A stretch of 64,000 nt of DNA from the NCBI RefSeq assembly GCF_036077095.1, contig NZ_CP107962.1, positions 62,001-126,000 of the forward strand, in the 5' to 3' direction. Made by a program: the position numbers and the translations under genes. Below the pieces are notes generated by a model. The model saw only the letters and a list, made by a program, of their open reading frames with translations, was not told where the DNA came from and ran no database searches. The stretch comes from Streptomyces sp. NBC_00376. GTDB lineage: Bacteria > Actinomycetota > Actinomycetes > Streptomycetales > Streptomycetaceae. Below are positions 1-9,333 of this stretch, piece after piece (positions within the stretch are counted from its first letter, which is position 1; every line of letters starts with the position of its first letter).

Positions 1-2205
1 GAACGCGGCGGCCTGGTCAGCCGGTTCGGCAAAGCACTGCCGCAGCAGACACAGGCCGCCCTCAGCGACGTCGCCCAGGCCCTGCTGCTGCCCGGCACCG
101 TCGGCTCGGTCGTCGGGGAAGTCACCGGCGCCCTGGCCGGCGCGCTGCGCGAGCGCCGCCAGACCGTACGGGCCCTGGCCGGCTGCGCGCGGCTCGGCCC
201 GCTGCTGGAGACCGAACCCGGCCTGGAAACGCTGTCCTTCTACCCCCACCTGCTGGCGTGGGAGCTGGGCCGTCTGCCCGACGGCAAGAAGATCACGCCG
301 GTGATCCTGCTGGACACCTTCGAGGACACCGCCGACCGTCACCGCGACCTCGAACGCCTCCTGCAGCGCCTGGTGTGGCTGATGCCGAACTGCTTCTTCG
401 TCATCAGCGGCCGGTCCCGGCTGCAGTGGGCCGACCCCGCGCTGCACGGTCAGCTCGACCACACCGGACCCACAGCCTGGCCGGGGCTGGCCACCGTGCC
501 GGGCCCGGTCCCGCCACCCCGGCACAGCGCACCGGGCGGGCGGCAGCACCTGATCGGCGACCTCTCCCCCGAGGACTGCGACGATCACCTCGCCCGCCGC
601 CTGGTCAAGGACGGCCGCCCCCTCATCAGCCCCGAGATCCGAGCCGTGATCACCGCCCGCTCCCACGGCCTGCCCCTCCACCTCGACCTGGCCGCCTCCC
701 GCTTCCTGGAGATCCGCCGCACCCGCGAGCCGCAGCCCGCCGACTTCGACCACACCTTCCCCGCACTCCTGGCCCGCGCCCTGTCCGACCTCACCGCCGA
801 CGAACGGCACGTCCTGCGCTCGGTGTCCCTGCTGGACGCCTTCGACCTCGACCTCGCCACCCGCGCCGCGGGCCTCACCCACCAGGCACCCGCCCGGCGC
901 CTGACAGAGCGACCCATCGTCACGGAAAACCCCTACGCCCTGTGGCCCCACCACCTGCACGGCGCGATCCGCTCCGCCCTCACCGAAGCCGACGACCACA
1001 CCGACGACCACTGGACACCCGCGGACTGGCACCAGGCCGCCACCCGCGCCCTGGCCGCCCTCGGCGACCAATGGGCCACGACCACCGCCCTCACCCCCAG
1101 CCGCATCCTCCTCGTCGCCTGCCTGCGCCAGGGCCTGCGCCTGGCCCGCGACCACCGCCTGACCGACCTGGGCTGGCTCACCGAAGCCGCCTTCGTCTAC
1201 ACCGACGACTCCGTCTGGGAACCCCTCACCCCACCCACCGTCCCCCCGGCCGGCGCCGGGCTGCCGGACCCGGCACTGGACACGCCGGCCGATGCCCTGG
1301 CCGAGCTCCTCACCGCGATCACCCGCCGCCAGCACGAACACCGCGAGCGCACCGCCGACCGTCTCACCGCCGTCCTGGACGCCGGCCTGCTGCCCGCCGA
1401 GCTGACGGAAATGGCCCTGTACTACCGGGCCAAGGCGTACAAGGACCTCAGCCGGAACGACGCCGCCCGCACTGGCATGCAGCAGGTCGCCGACGCCGGC
1501 GGCCGCCTCGCCCTCAAGGCCCGCCGCGGTCTGGCCAACCTGGCCCGCCTCGCCGGCGACTTCCCCACCGCCCTGGCCGCCGTCCCCGCCCTGGGCTGGA
1601 AAGGCCGCCACCACCGCGTCCTCGGCGACATCCACTGGTCCCACGCCGACACCGCCCAAGCCGTCAACGCCTTCGAAGCCGGCCGCACCGAAGCCGAGCA
1701 GCACAGTGCCGTCGGCGAGCGCGCCATGACCCAGGTCCGCCTCGCCCTCGCCCTCTCCTTCGCCGACCCCGCCCGCGCCGGCGACGAGCTCGCTCTCGCC
1801 CACCAGCTCCTGAACGGCCTCGACCAGCGCTCCAACACCCTCCTCGCCCAGGTCGTCGCCCTGATCAAAGACGCCGGAACCCACGGCATCACCGGCCGCG
1901 CCCAGGACCTGCACACCGACATCGAGGCCGCCGGGCTTCCCTTTCTCCACCGCTTCGTGGAGCTCGCCCTCGCCTTCCACCACGCCGTCCGTGGCGAGGA
2001 CCAGGCCCTGACCGCCACCATCGACCGCCTGCGCGCGCTCACCGCCACCGGCGACTTCGCCTACTTCACCGACATCGCCCACTTCATGGCCGGTCTCCCC
2101 CTGCCCAGCCCCTCCCCCACGCACTGGCTGGACGGGCAGACGCGCACCCGGCAACGGTGGCGGGCCCTGGTCACCGCCCGCCGTGAGCAGCAGGCCAGCC
2201 GATGA
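1..2205 (+). CDS. STAND/NB-ARC-like ATPase, 3' part only (5' end outside window)
   Basis: The reading frame is open from base 1 to the stop at 2205, about 734 codons, so the window has cut off the N-terminus. Near residue 98-107 there is a hydrophobic strand ending in acidic residues (VILLDTFEDT), which fits a Walker B. It is followed by a second strand (CFFVISGRSR) resembling the sensor strand of NTPases. No P-loop is visible, and it would lie upstream of base 1. The remaining two thirds is alpha-helical, Leu/Ala/Arg-rich and TPR-like, as in signal-transduction ATPases with numerous domains. The next gene starts 145 bp downstream on the same strand and encodes a SLATT membrane protein, a class often linked to conflict systems. 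The family call is inferred from motif order and helical content. Confidence 0.6.
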   Translation, partial: ERGGLVSRFGKALPQQTQAALSDVAQALLLPGTVGSVVGEVTGALAGALRERRQTVRALAGCARLGPLLETEPGLETLSFYPHLLAWELGRLPDGKKITPVILLDTFEDTADRHRDLERLLQRLVWLMPNCFFVISGRSRLQWADPALHGQLDHTGPTAWPGLATVPGPVPPPRHSAPGGRQHLIGDLSPEDCDDHLARRLVKDGRPLISPEIRAVITARSHGLPLHLDLAASRFLEIRRTREPQPADFDHTFPALLARALSDLTADERHVLRSVSLLDAFDLDLATRAAGLTHQAPARRLTERPIVTENPYALWPHHLHGAIRSALTEADDHTDDHWTPADWHQAATRALAALGDQWATTTALTPSRILLVACLRQGLRLARDHRLTDLGWLTEAAFVYTDDSVWEPLTPPTVPPAGAGLPDPALDTPADALAELLTAITRRQHEHRERTADRLTAVLDAGLLPAELTEMALYYRAKAYKDLSRNDAARTGMQQVADAGGRLALKARRGLANLARLAGDFPTALAAVPALGWKGRHHRVLGDIHWSHADTAQAVNAFEAGRTEAEQHSAVGERAMTQVRLALALSFADPARAGDELALAHQLLNGLDQRSNTLLAQVVALIKDAGTHGITGRAQDLHTDIEAAGLPFLHRFVELALAFHHAVRGEDQALTATIDRLRALTATGDFAYFTDIAHFMAGLPLPSPSPTHWLDGQTRTRQRWRALVTARREQQASR

Positions 2206-2349
2206 CACCCTGCGACGTCCACCGTCAGACGCCTCGGCCACCCCGGCAGGTCAGGCGGTCCACAGCGGCAACCGCGGGCATCGGCTCGCACCCACCAACA
2301 TCCACCACACTTGCGGCGAGGACCGTGACAGGAAGAGGAAGAAGCAGCC

Positions 2350-3225
2350 GTGGCCCGCAGTCTTGATGACGACTACCGCCACCGCACGGCGGCGGTCGAC
2401 GAAGAGTCCGGCAACGAGCTCACTCACGCGCAGCTCCGCCGGCTGGTGAAGGAGCAGGAGCAGGAACTCGCCCGGCGCCGGCTGCTCGACCGCGCTTTCG
2501 GCGCCACCGTGCTGACAGCCGCGTGCTGCCTCGTCGTTGCCCTGTGCGTGACGGTGCTGAACTGGGAAGACCCGGACCGGTATGCCAGGCAGGACATCGT
2601 GTGCGGAGCGCTGTTCGCCCTGTCCGTCGGGGTGATCCTGGCGATACACAAGGCCCGCTCCGGGTTGACGAGCCGCCATGAGCTGGAGCTCATGCTCGAG
2701 CAGAACGGGGAGGTACTCCGTTGGGCCAACGCCAAGTCCCAGCCGACCCTCGCTGAACGGCGCAAGCTCTACCGTGAAGACGTCTCCGGCATGATCGAGC
2801 ACTATCAAGCCGAGAGCAGGAAGTACCGCCGTGTCCACAACACCCTGCAGTCCATGGTCATGATCGGGTCGGCATTGACAACCATGGTGGCGGCCTTCGA
2901 CGTAGCTAAGGAGCTGACCCCGCAGAGCGTCACCATTGTCGTCATCAGCTTCGCCATCACACTGGCCACGGCCTTCACCGGGTACTACAAGTACCGCGAG
3001 CGCAGCTACTTCCTTCAGCAGACAGCAGACTCCATCGAGGAAGAAGCCAACGCCCTCGCCCTCGGTGTGGGCGAATACCACGAGTACGGCAGTGATCAGG
3101 AAGACCAGGCACTCGCCCGCTTCACCCACCGGGTCGAGAGCCTGCGCAATGAACAGCGGCGCCGCCAGCAGCAACTCGACCAGCCCGCCGACCAGGACAC
3201 ACCCGCAGGCCAGCAGCAGGCCTGA
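2350..3225 (+). CDS. SLATT / DUF4231-type two-TM membrane protein
   Basis: A 291-residue protein starting at GTG 2350 with a purine-rich stretch (AGGAAGAGGAAGAAG) just upstream. It has two pairs of hydrophobic helices (about residues 50-95 and 172-213) separated by a charged helical linker. The segment around residues 215-235 (YYKYRERSYFLQQTADSIEEE) matches the conserved helix of DUF4231/SLATT proteins. SLATT domains are predicted pore-forming effectors in nucleotide-activated or STAND-linked conflict systems. The gene follows the STAND-like ATPase, so sensor plus membrane effector is a reasonable reading. That pairing is inference from adjacency. Confidence 0.75.
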   Translation: MARSLDDDYRHRTAAVDEESGNELTHAQLRRLVKEQEQELARRRLLDRAFGATVLTAACCLVVALCVTVLNWEDPDRYARQDIVCGALFALSVGVILAIHKARSGLTSRHELELMLEQNGEVLRWANAKSQPTLAERRKLYREDVSGMIEHYQAESRKYRRVHNTLQSMVMIGSALTTMVAAFDVAKELTPQSVTIVVISFAITLATAFTGYYKYRERSYFLQQTADSIEEEANALALGVGEYHEYGSDQEDQALARFTHRVESLRNEQRRRQQQLDQPADQDTPAGQQQA

Positions 3226-3499
3226 TCCGGGGACCGCGCATCATCGGCAACCGGACCGCGGTACGCAGTCAGCTGGCCTCGGGATCCCTGCCGGCCAGCA
3301 ATCAAAGCTCTCGACCTGCAGACGCATCGCGGTATCGACGACGGCGCCAGCCACGCACGTGCCGTGTCACCGGACCGAAGGACGACGGACCGTCCCGACC
3401 GGAGACACAGGGGCGGCCCTGCTACCGGAAAGGGGAGGGCCGGCGTGCAGGACGGCTTCCCGGTGACCGGATCGCTGCACGGCGTCCCATGGCAACGAC

Positions 3500-3844
3500 T
3501 CACTCCCGCCGGTTTCGCACCGCAAGTACCGCCCCCGCGAGCCCCGCCACGCCCCCACCGATCACGGGCACGATCTGCGCCGACACCTTGTGGTCCACGG
3601 CGTAGAACCCCAGCCAGACGAAGGCCACTCCGAACCCCACCACGATCACGTGCGCAAGCAGCCGGAAGCCGTACCCCACCCACTGGTCAAGGCGCTCCCG
3701 GTGCAGCTGGCGCTCCACGAGTTCCCGCCGCCAAGCGAGGTGGCCCGGGTCGATCTCCTGCCACTTCCGCGCCTCGTCGGCCTCGGGGAAGGACGGCATC
3801 ACCCAGGCGGGTGTGCTGGCGGGCGGTGTGTCCTGGTCAGACAT
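3500..3844 (-). CDS. Small two-TM membrane protein coupled to the pseudokinase
   Basis: A 114-residue protein. A soluble acidic and basic N-terminal half (to about residue 58) precedes two hydrophobic helices at about 61-82 and 89-108. The C-terminus is a short basic tail. Its ATG at 3844 lies inside the 3' end of the upstream kinase-like gene, whose stop is at 3837. The 8-bp overlap points to translational coupling and a shared complex. I do not recognise the family. The 275 bp between this gene and the convergent SLATT gene show no further gene. Confidence 0.65.
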   Translation of the reverse strand: MSDQDTPPASTPAWVMPSFPEADEARKWQEIDPGHLAWRRELVERQLHRERLDQWVGYGFRLLAHVIVVGFGVAFVWLGFYAVDHKVSAQIVPVIGGGVAGLAGAVLAVRNRRE

Positions 3845-5138
3845 CGGTCGTCCCCCTGTTCGTACCTGGGCCCGGCGACGCGGACGCCACCCGTCGGTCG
3901 ACCGTCAACAGCGCCTCGTCCACGGCTCGTTCGGCGGCCGCGCGGCGCCGGTCCCATTCCTCGATGGTCCACCGTGCCGGCGGCGCGAGCGAGCTTGCGT
4001 ACCACCGCCACGCAGGCATCAGCCCCCGAGCGCGCCGCCGTGTCAGCGCCGCGCGCACCTGTACGCCGAGCACAGAGAGCCCGAGGGCGAACAACGCCCA
4101 CGGCCACAGGGAGACAAAAAGGCCCGACACATAGCCCGCTGCAACATGAGCCCGCCCCGCCCCCCAGACCAACGCCACCGTGAGCATCGAGAGGAGCAAT
4201 AGCAGCGAACTCGCGAGGACGGTCGCGTTCCTGCGCGGCACCGGCTTGGGCATCGGGGGCATGACCAGCAGCCCGGGCCGCTTCTGCATTTCCAACGGCG
4301 GCAGCATCAGCGCCTGCGCGGACCAAAGCTCCTGCCGCACTTCCTCAGCCTCGACCAGGAGCACTTGCCGCGCCTGGGCCGCCGATGGTCGTTGCTCGGG
4401 GTCCTTGTCCAGCAGCCTCTTGATGAGCCACTCGAGCACACCGACGCCGCCGAGGGCCGGCGGCTCCTCGCGCTCCACCGCCGCCAGGGTCCTCCAGACG
4501 TCGCCCCGCTGGAACGGCGGACGCCCCGTGACAAGCTCATGGAGCGTCACCCCCAACGAGAACAGGTCATTGCTCGGCTCCTGAGGGGCACCACGGAGTC
4601 GCTCAGGAGCGACGTAGCCTGCGGCGCCGATGCTCAACCATTCGTGCTCGGTGGTGTCAGGGTCGTCGTCCCGCGCCATGACCGCGATGCCCGGCAACAG
4701 TTTCCATCCCACTTCGTCCATAAGGATGTTGGCGGGTCGCACTCCCCCGTGAACGACCCCGGCCTCGTGCAGCGCCGCCAGCGCATCAAGCAGCGCCTTC
4801 GCGACCTCTCTCACCTGCCGGCCGGACATCTGGCCGTTCTCGGCCAGGTACTCGGCGAGCGACGGGCCGGAGACGAGCGGCATGACATACCACAGCACTC
4901 CGTCCGCTTCCACGAAGTCGTGCACGGTGACGAGGTTCGGATGGTGCACCAAGGCGGCCAAACGCGCGAACCTCATTGCCTCCCGGTGTGACGACGTCAC
5001 CGCTTTGACCGCCACCCGGCGGTCCAGTACCTCGTCGTACGCCTCCCATACACCCCCGAAACCGCCGTGCCCCAGCTGGTTCCCGACCCGATACCGACCG
5101 CCAAGCACTTGTCCTGGAGGCCCCATTCCCTGCTCCAT
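3837..5138 (-). CDS. Membrane-anchored Ser/Thr kinase homologue, predicted pseudokinase
   Basis: 433 residues: a PknB-like kinase fold at about 13-270, then two hydrophobic segments at about 305-360 and a basic tail. The Gly-rich loop (GHGGFGGV, residues 23-30), the VAVK lysine (45), the APE motif (177-179) and the DLFSLG aspartate (191) are present. The catalytic loop reads HGGVRPAN instead of HRDxKPxN (130-137), so the catalytic Asp is Gly. The DFG motif is replaced by LPGIA (148-152), so the metal-binding Asp is missing too. In the family both aspartates are needed for phosphotransfer, so this is most likely a nucleotide-binding or scaffold pseudokinase. It overlaps the start of the two-TM gene downstream and diverges from the DUF3800 gene. 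Confidence 0.85.
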   Translation of the reverse strand: MEQGMGPPGQVLGGRYRVGNQLGHGGFGGVWEAYDEVLDRRVAVKAVTSSHREAMRFARLAALVHHPNLVTVHDFVEADGVLWYVMPLVSGPSLAEYLAENGQMSGRQVREVAKALLDALAALHEAGVVHGGVRPANILMDEVGWKLLPGIAVMARDDDPDTTEHEWLSIGAAGYVAPERLRGAPQEPSNDLFSLGVTLHELVTGRPPFQRGDVWRTLAAVEREEPPALGGVGVLEWLIKRLLDKDPEQRPSAAQARQVLLVEAEEVRQELWSAQALMLPPLEMQKRPGLLVMPPMPKPVPRRNATVLASSLLLLLSMLTVALVWGAGRAHVAAGYVSGLFVSLWPWALFALGLSVLGVQVRAALTRRRARGLMPAWRWYASSLAPPARWTIEEWDRRRAAAERAVDEALLTVDRRVASASPGPGTNRGTTDV

Positions 5139-5255
5139 GCCTCTCCCGTACCCACCGGCTCACAGCAGAAAGCGCCTCAGCCGCAGACCAGATGCGCCGA
5201 GGGTCGTCCCGGCCGAACAAGTGCAGCCAGTTTCCCCCAGTTGATCCGCTGGCCA

Positions 5256-5261
5256 TATATT
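5256..5261 (+). promoter_or_regulatory. Possible -10 box for a leaderless transcript
   Basis: TATATT ends 6 nt before the GTG at 5268, the spacing expected if transcription starts at the start codon. No Shine-Dalgarno sequence precedes that GTG. No good -35 box is visible. Leaderless messages are common in actinomycetes. Confidence 0.35.
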
Positions 5262-5267
5262 CCGCTC

Positions 5268-6038
5268 GTGTACTTCTGCTACGCCGATGACTCCGGGGCC
5301 GATCAAGGCCGCACCCTGACCGGCCTTCTCGTTCCGGAAGAGGGGTGGAACGACCTGCTCCACCACTGGCTTGAGGGACGACGCAAGCTGGAAGAAGAAT
5401 GGGGCGTCCCCAAGAACGCGGAGCTGCATGCCAACCAGCTGGTGAAGGGACGCGGCCGGCCCTGCGCGACCGAGGAACAGAACAAGCGTTTCAGGAGCCG
5501 TTCCGCACGTATTGCTGCTCACGACCTCATGCTCAAGCAGCTCGCCCGTTGCGAAAGTCTTCGGGTTCTCACCGTGGCCGGCCGCACCACCCAGGTGGCA
5601 GAGGTGTACCAGTCCTTCGTGAACCACCTCGAAGCGTGGGCCCTCGACCAGGACACCCGCGTCATGATCATGTTCGATGGTTTGTCCGGCCCCCTCGACG
5701 CTGACGCTCTGGCCCCGGAGGACGCCCGGGCCGCATGGGAACAGGCCATTCGCAACGCCAAGCCCTATCGCGACACCCACCGCGGGCTTCCGCTGGCCTC
5801 CCGCCGGGTGCTGGAAGACCCTGTCATGCAGGACAGCAAGTACAGCCAGTTCATTCAGGCCGCTGACCTGGTCGGATATGCGGCCTTCCATCACCTGGCG
5901 CTGAAGCAGCCCGAGGTCTGGCCGAAGATAGCTCCGGTGGGCCTCATGTCGAAGGCCTACAAGCGCCTGTCCCATCACTGGCTGCCTGGTCATGGAACCG
6001 ACGGCATCGTCTGGGCCGACAGCGACACAAGGCCCTAG
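5268..6038 (+). CDS. DUF3800 family protein (RNase H-like fold predicted)
   Basis: 256 residues from GTG 5268. A TTG at 5241 is an in-frame alternative. The N-terminus (YFCYADDSG) is the first conserved acidic motif of DUF3800. A second acidic strand (MIMFDG) lies mid-protein. The C-terminal DSKYSQFIQAADLVGYA is the conserved D-S-x-x-x-x-IQ-x-AD motif. DUF3800 is thought to have an RNase H-like fold with clustered aspartates, often beside defence and mobile genes. Its biochemical role is not established. The gene stands alone, divergent from the pseudokinase, and ends 10 bp before a strong terminator hairpin. Confidence 0.8.
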   Translation: MYFCYADDSGADQGRTLTGLLVPEEGWNDLLHHWLEGRRKLEEEWGVPKNAELHANQLVKGRGRPCATEEQNKRFRSRSARIAAHDLMLKQLARCESLRVLTVAGRTTQVAEVYQSFVNHLEAWALDQDTRVMIMFDGLSGPLDADALAPEDARAAWEQAIRNAKPYRDTHRGLPLASRRVLEDPVMQDSKYSQFIQAADLVGYAAFHHLALKQPEVWPKIAPVGLMSKAYKRLSHHWLPGHGTDGIVWADSDTRP

Positions 6039-6048
6039 AACGCAGAAA

Positions 6049-6070
6049 CCCCCGGCGAAAACCGGGGGCC
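6049..6070 (+). terminator. Intrinsic-type terminator after the DUF3800 gene
   Basis: A perfect 7-bp stem, CCCCCGG (6049-6055) with CCGGGGG (6062-6068), and a CGAAAA loop. No T-run follows, as is usual for Streptomyces terminators. Confidence 0.7.
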
Positions 6071-6375
6071 CACGAGAGCAAGATCCCCTGAGCGTCCTCA
6101 ATCGGACACATGGGACCTTGCGAGATTCAAGAATGCCAGGAACAGCCCGCGAAAGCAACAGATGAAACCAGCGGGACATCCGAAAGCACCGAAGAAATAG
6201 CAGGTCAGAGCGCTGCGGAATGTCAGCCGGGAAGCAACTCCTTCACAGTCTCCCAGCTACCTGGCCCACAGTCTGAACCCCTTCCCGCGTGGAGCTGCTG
6301 GCTCTGGCCGCCTGCAGGGCCGCGCGGGAGCGGACCCGACCGGATGGAATGCTGGCGCAGTGGGCCGTAGCGGCC
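6071..6375. other. Non-coding stretch, nothing recognised
   Basis: 305 bp between the DUF3800 terminator and the Ku-like remnant. A short forward frame exists, but it is rich in Pro, Trp and Cys and has no ribosome-binding site or family resemblance. I see no gene here. Confidence 0.5.
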
Positions 6376-6615
6376 TCAGCTGCCCTTGGCGAGGGCGTCG
6401 GCGAGCTGGTCGTGGGTCATGCCGGAGCGTCCTTTGACGCCGGCCTTGGTGGCCTTCTCGTACAGCTCGGCCTTGGTCAGCGACCGTAGCGACTCAACGT
6501 CCGAGGCACTGGTGCGTTTCTTCGCGGCAGGCTTCTTCCCGCGCCCGGTCTTCCCGGAGGTGTCGGCCTTCTCTCCGGTGTCCTTCGGGCTGCGGGCCTG
6601 CTCGACGCTGCCGGC
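6376..6615 (-). pseudogene. 3' remnant with Lys/Ala linker and Rho_N/SAP-like tail, possibly from ku
   Basis: The C-terminal 35 residues (LTKAELYEKATKAGVKGR and following) match the small Rho-N/SAP-like helical domain found at the end of several actinobacterial DNA-binding proteins. A Lys/Ala-rich linker precedes it, and before that SVEQARSPKDTGEK resembles the C-terminal end of bacterial Ku. Coding resemblance stops at about 6615, where a forward gene fragment begins. The ATG further upstream reads antisense into that forward gene and is not a native start. The Ku assignment is tentative. Other proteins with the same tail (ChaB-like, histone-like) are possible. Confidence 0.4.
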
Positions 6616-6617
6616 CA

Positions 6618-7046
6618 CCCGAATGGACGACGGAGCAGTACGAAGCACACCTCAAGGACCGCGAGCAGGCTCAGCAACTGGTGTTCGACTGGGCCCAGAA
6701 GTACGGGCTGAAGAAAGGCAAGAACCGCTGTTGCCCGAAGTGGCTGACGCGAGACCGTAACTCCACCTGTGCTGGCACCAAGGACCCCTGCGCTCTCTAC
6801 GACGCCAGCAGTCCAGACCGCGCGTGGCTGGACCACGTAACCACCTGGACCTTTGACAAGCTGCCTGCAGTCATTACCGCTGCCCCGTACAGCATCGACC
6901 AGGACGACCGTGACCGGCTCGCCTGGTGGACGACGGAAGACCCGCGCCTCGGCGTGGCCTACGGAGGGCCCGGATGGTACGGGCACAGCACGAAGCAGAT
7001 CGTCCTGTGGCGCACAGACCTGATCGAAATCGTCGGGCCTGCATAA
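6618..7046 (+). pseudogene. 5'-truncated hypothetical gene
   Basis: From 6618 to the stop at 7046 a continuous frame encodes about 142 residues. It starts PEWTTEQYEAHLKDREQ and has a CC-x15-C-x7-C cluster (CCPKW...CAGTKDPC) and many Trp residues. Protein-like composition extends upstream of the first in-frame start (GTG 6681) to about 6618 and then stops, with no start codon. The native 5' end therefore appears lost at the same junction where the reverse-strand Ku-like remnant begins. A shorter product from GTG 6681 is possible. I do not recognise the function. Confidence 0.5.
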
Positions 7047-7531
7047 CTCTCACTACTGACCAGCCGGCCCCGCCGGGTTCGACGAGGCGACCGGGACGAT
7101 ATCCGAGTTGTCAGTCGGTCGGCTCGGCGGCTGCTGCCCACAGGCCCGGCTCGGGAACAGCCTCGGCAGGCGACTTCATCGACGGCCTGCGGCCTTATGA
7201 ACGACGCGGCTACCGGGCCCGGCCCCCGCGTTTGGGATCAGACAGCACACCTGAATCGCCTTCCGACTCAGCACACCGCACCAATCGACTCAGTAGAGGT
7301 GCCTGGGCGTCCGCGCATCCTGCATGTGCCCCTTTGACGCCGCCTCAAGTAGCTCCGCTGCCTCCCGCCCGATCGTTCCCGGGTCGGGCGGGCCCGGGGG
7401 CCGACGCCCCGATCCGAAGAAGTCAGACCCTGCGGTCCCAGCGGCAGAATCGTGCGGAACTCACCCCCTGCAGAAGCGGCCGCGACACCTGCGGCAAGTA
7501 GCGGTTTGAGCCGTCGACAGGGGCCGCCGAG
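7047..7531. other. Non-coding stretch, no gene recognised
   Basis: About 485 bp between two convergent genes. The frames here lack ribosome-binding sites and have the Pro/Arg/Ser bias of GC-rich shadow frames. No hairpin or repeat stands out. Confidence 0.45.
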
Positions 7532-9073
7532 TCAGGCTGCGCCAGCTGCGGGAACAGCCTCCAGCCGAGTGGTCGACTTGAGTTCCATCCGCCGATTCAC
7601 CAGGTCCTCGCCGGTGAACGACTTCCAGTACGGGTGGGTAACGACGGCTACGGACAGGGTCAGGCACTCCTGACGGAGCCCGCTGATGGTCGCCTTCTGC
7701 TCGTCCGTCCAGCCAGGCGACGGTGGCCGGCCACCCGTGGCCTCACCAGTATGTGAATGCTCCTTCCCCGGCCATCCCTCGTGCGGCTCCACGGACCAGG
7801 GCAGCGTGCGCCCGAACGCGGTGAGCTCTGCCGTGGCCTGGTGCAGACGAACCTGCGCAGCGCGGAGATCATCGGGGAACGTTGTCTCAGCCATACCAGA
7901 ATGATATGTGTGTTCGATTTCTGGTTTGGGGAGGCGCTGCTGAGGAATCGAAACCTCCACCGTCATCGTGAGCTCAACGCCAGCGATACCCCGGCGCGGC
8001 AGCGGCGCGCTCGGAACCCAGGTCTTCTCCCCGAACCGGCACCCTCTGTCGGCCTCCCTGCCTGAGAAATGCAGCTCCTGACTCACCTCCGGTTGCTGCT
8101 CCTCGGCCGGAGGCTGCTCTTTGCGGTAGTCGGCCCAGATGTCCCGGTCCTCCACGGGAACCCACATATGGCTTCCGGCCCGGCGATCCTTACGCCCCGG
8201 AACGAAAAGGGGCACAACGCTCCCGGTGGCAGCACCGATGAGGGTACGGCCGACAGTGACACCCAGCCGGTCCCCCCGGTAGCCGGTCCAACCAGTTGCT
8301 TCACCGTCCAGACGACGGGGGGTGTCCCATTGCAGGTGACGCTTACCGCACCCGGTCTTCACCACGCCCGCCGGGCATGGCCGCTCGGCAGCAGCTGTGC
8401 AATGCCAGTCGGCGAGAACACGGTACCCACCGAAAAGCGGAAGATCAGCAGCCCGGGCGATCTCCTGCCAGGAGGCGTCACGGATCAGCATCCAGTTGGC
8501 CCTGTCAACAAGATGGAAGGTGTCGTCATGAGTGATCCAGTTGGCGACAAGACCCGCATCACTGTGCGCCCCGGACCGGCGCAGAACAGAACCGGGGCTG
8601 GCATTGTAGAACTGAGCCTCGCACCCGAGACTGACACCCCCGCTCCCGATGACCGTGACGTCCGGCCGGGAAGTACGGCTCCTCGTGGTCTTCTCAATCT
8701 TCGATTCGATGCCCGCAGACTGACACTGGCGCGCGACGAAGTCCTTCATCGCCTTGTGGCGGTCACTCTCCTCAGCTGTCATCTCATGCGGGGTGGGCAG
8801 GTGCACGGCCCGTAACCGCAAGAGCCCGTCCGGCCCGCGATGCTGACGCACATACATGTAAGGACTCTTGACGCCGAGCAGCTCGGCCTTGCATTCCCGG
8901 CCGAGACTGCGCTCCACGCAGACCAGAAGGTCCCGTGGCCGGTCGGCAACACGAAGAAGGATCTCCGAACGCAGATCATCGGCACTGATTCCCCTGTTGC
9001 AGGGAAGACCGAGATCTTCCTTGTCGAGCTCGAGAATCAGGTTCAACCCAGAGTGCCATACACCGTTCGTCAC
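7532..9073 (-). CDS. CoiA-like / PD-(D/E)XK-type nuclease protein
   Basis: 513 residues, start ATG 9073. The segment around residues 136-154 (SRPDVTVIG then CEAQFYN) has the D...E-x-Q arrangement of CoiA-like nucleases, a variant of PD-(D/E)XK with Asp138, Glu152 and Gln154. A Cys/His-containing region follows (about 225-250: WHC, PCP, GCGKRHL). The rest is not recognised and carries an acidic, Gln/Glu-rich region in the second half. A second CoiA-like gene lies at 15145-16404, so the island has two. The 260 bp upstream hold no gene. Nuclease activity is inferred from the motif only. Confidence 0.55.
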   Translation of the reverse strand: MTNGVWHSGLNLILELDKEDLGLPCNRGISADDLRSEILLRVADRPRDLLVCVERSLGRECKAELLGVKSPYMYVRQHRGPDGLLRLRAVHLPTPHEMTAEESDRHKAMKDFVARQCQSAGIESKIEKTTRSRTSRPDVTVIGSGGVSLGCEAQFYNASPGSVLRRSGAHSDAGLVANWITHDDTFHLVDRANWMLIRDASWQEIARAADLPLFGGYRVLADWHCTAAAERPCPAGVVKTGCGKRHLQWDTPRRLDGEATGWTGYRGDRLGVTVGRTLIGAATGSVVPLFVPGRKDRRAGSHMWVPVEDRDIWADYRKEQPPAEEQQPEVSQELHFSGREADRGCRFGEKTWVPSAPLPRRGIAGVELTMTVEVSIPQQRLPKPEIEHTYHSGMAETTFPDDLRAAQVRLHQATAELTAFGRTLPWSVEPHEGWPGKEHSHTGEATGGRPPSPGWTDEQKATISGLRQECLTLSVAVVTHPYWKSFTGEDLVNRRMELKSTTRLEAVPAAGAA

Positions 9074-9333
9074 CCCTACCGCCCTCCCCCGGGAATCCCT
9101 TGAAACTCAAGGTAGAGCGAGGCACTGACAAAACGAATAGCGCAGCCACTCCGGACAGTTTCAACCAAGGCTGGAAACACACCAACTCAGATATTCGAAC
9201 ACGAATTTGAACGCATTCATCGGTGCAGCTCAACACCAACGCGATGTCGCCCCAGCGGGAACAAACACCACGCCCGAACTAGCAATTTACGGCCATCCAG
9301 AGAAGCCATTTCCACAGGCCCACGGTGCCAGAA

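Noticed and set aside
258..2186. Long second-frame protein overlapping the STAND-like gene
   Set aside because: Extremely Pro/Arg/His-rich, typical of a GC-rich shadow frame. The other frame is open from base 1 and has real motif strands.
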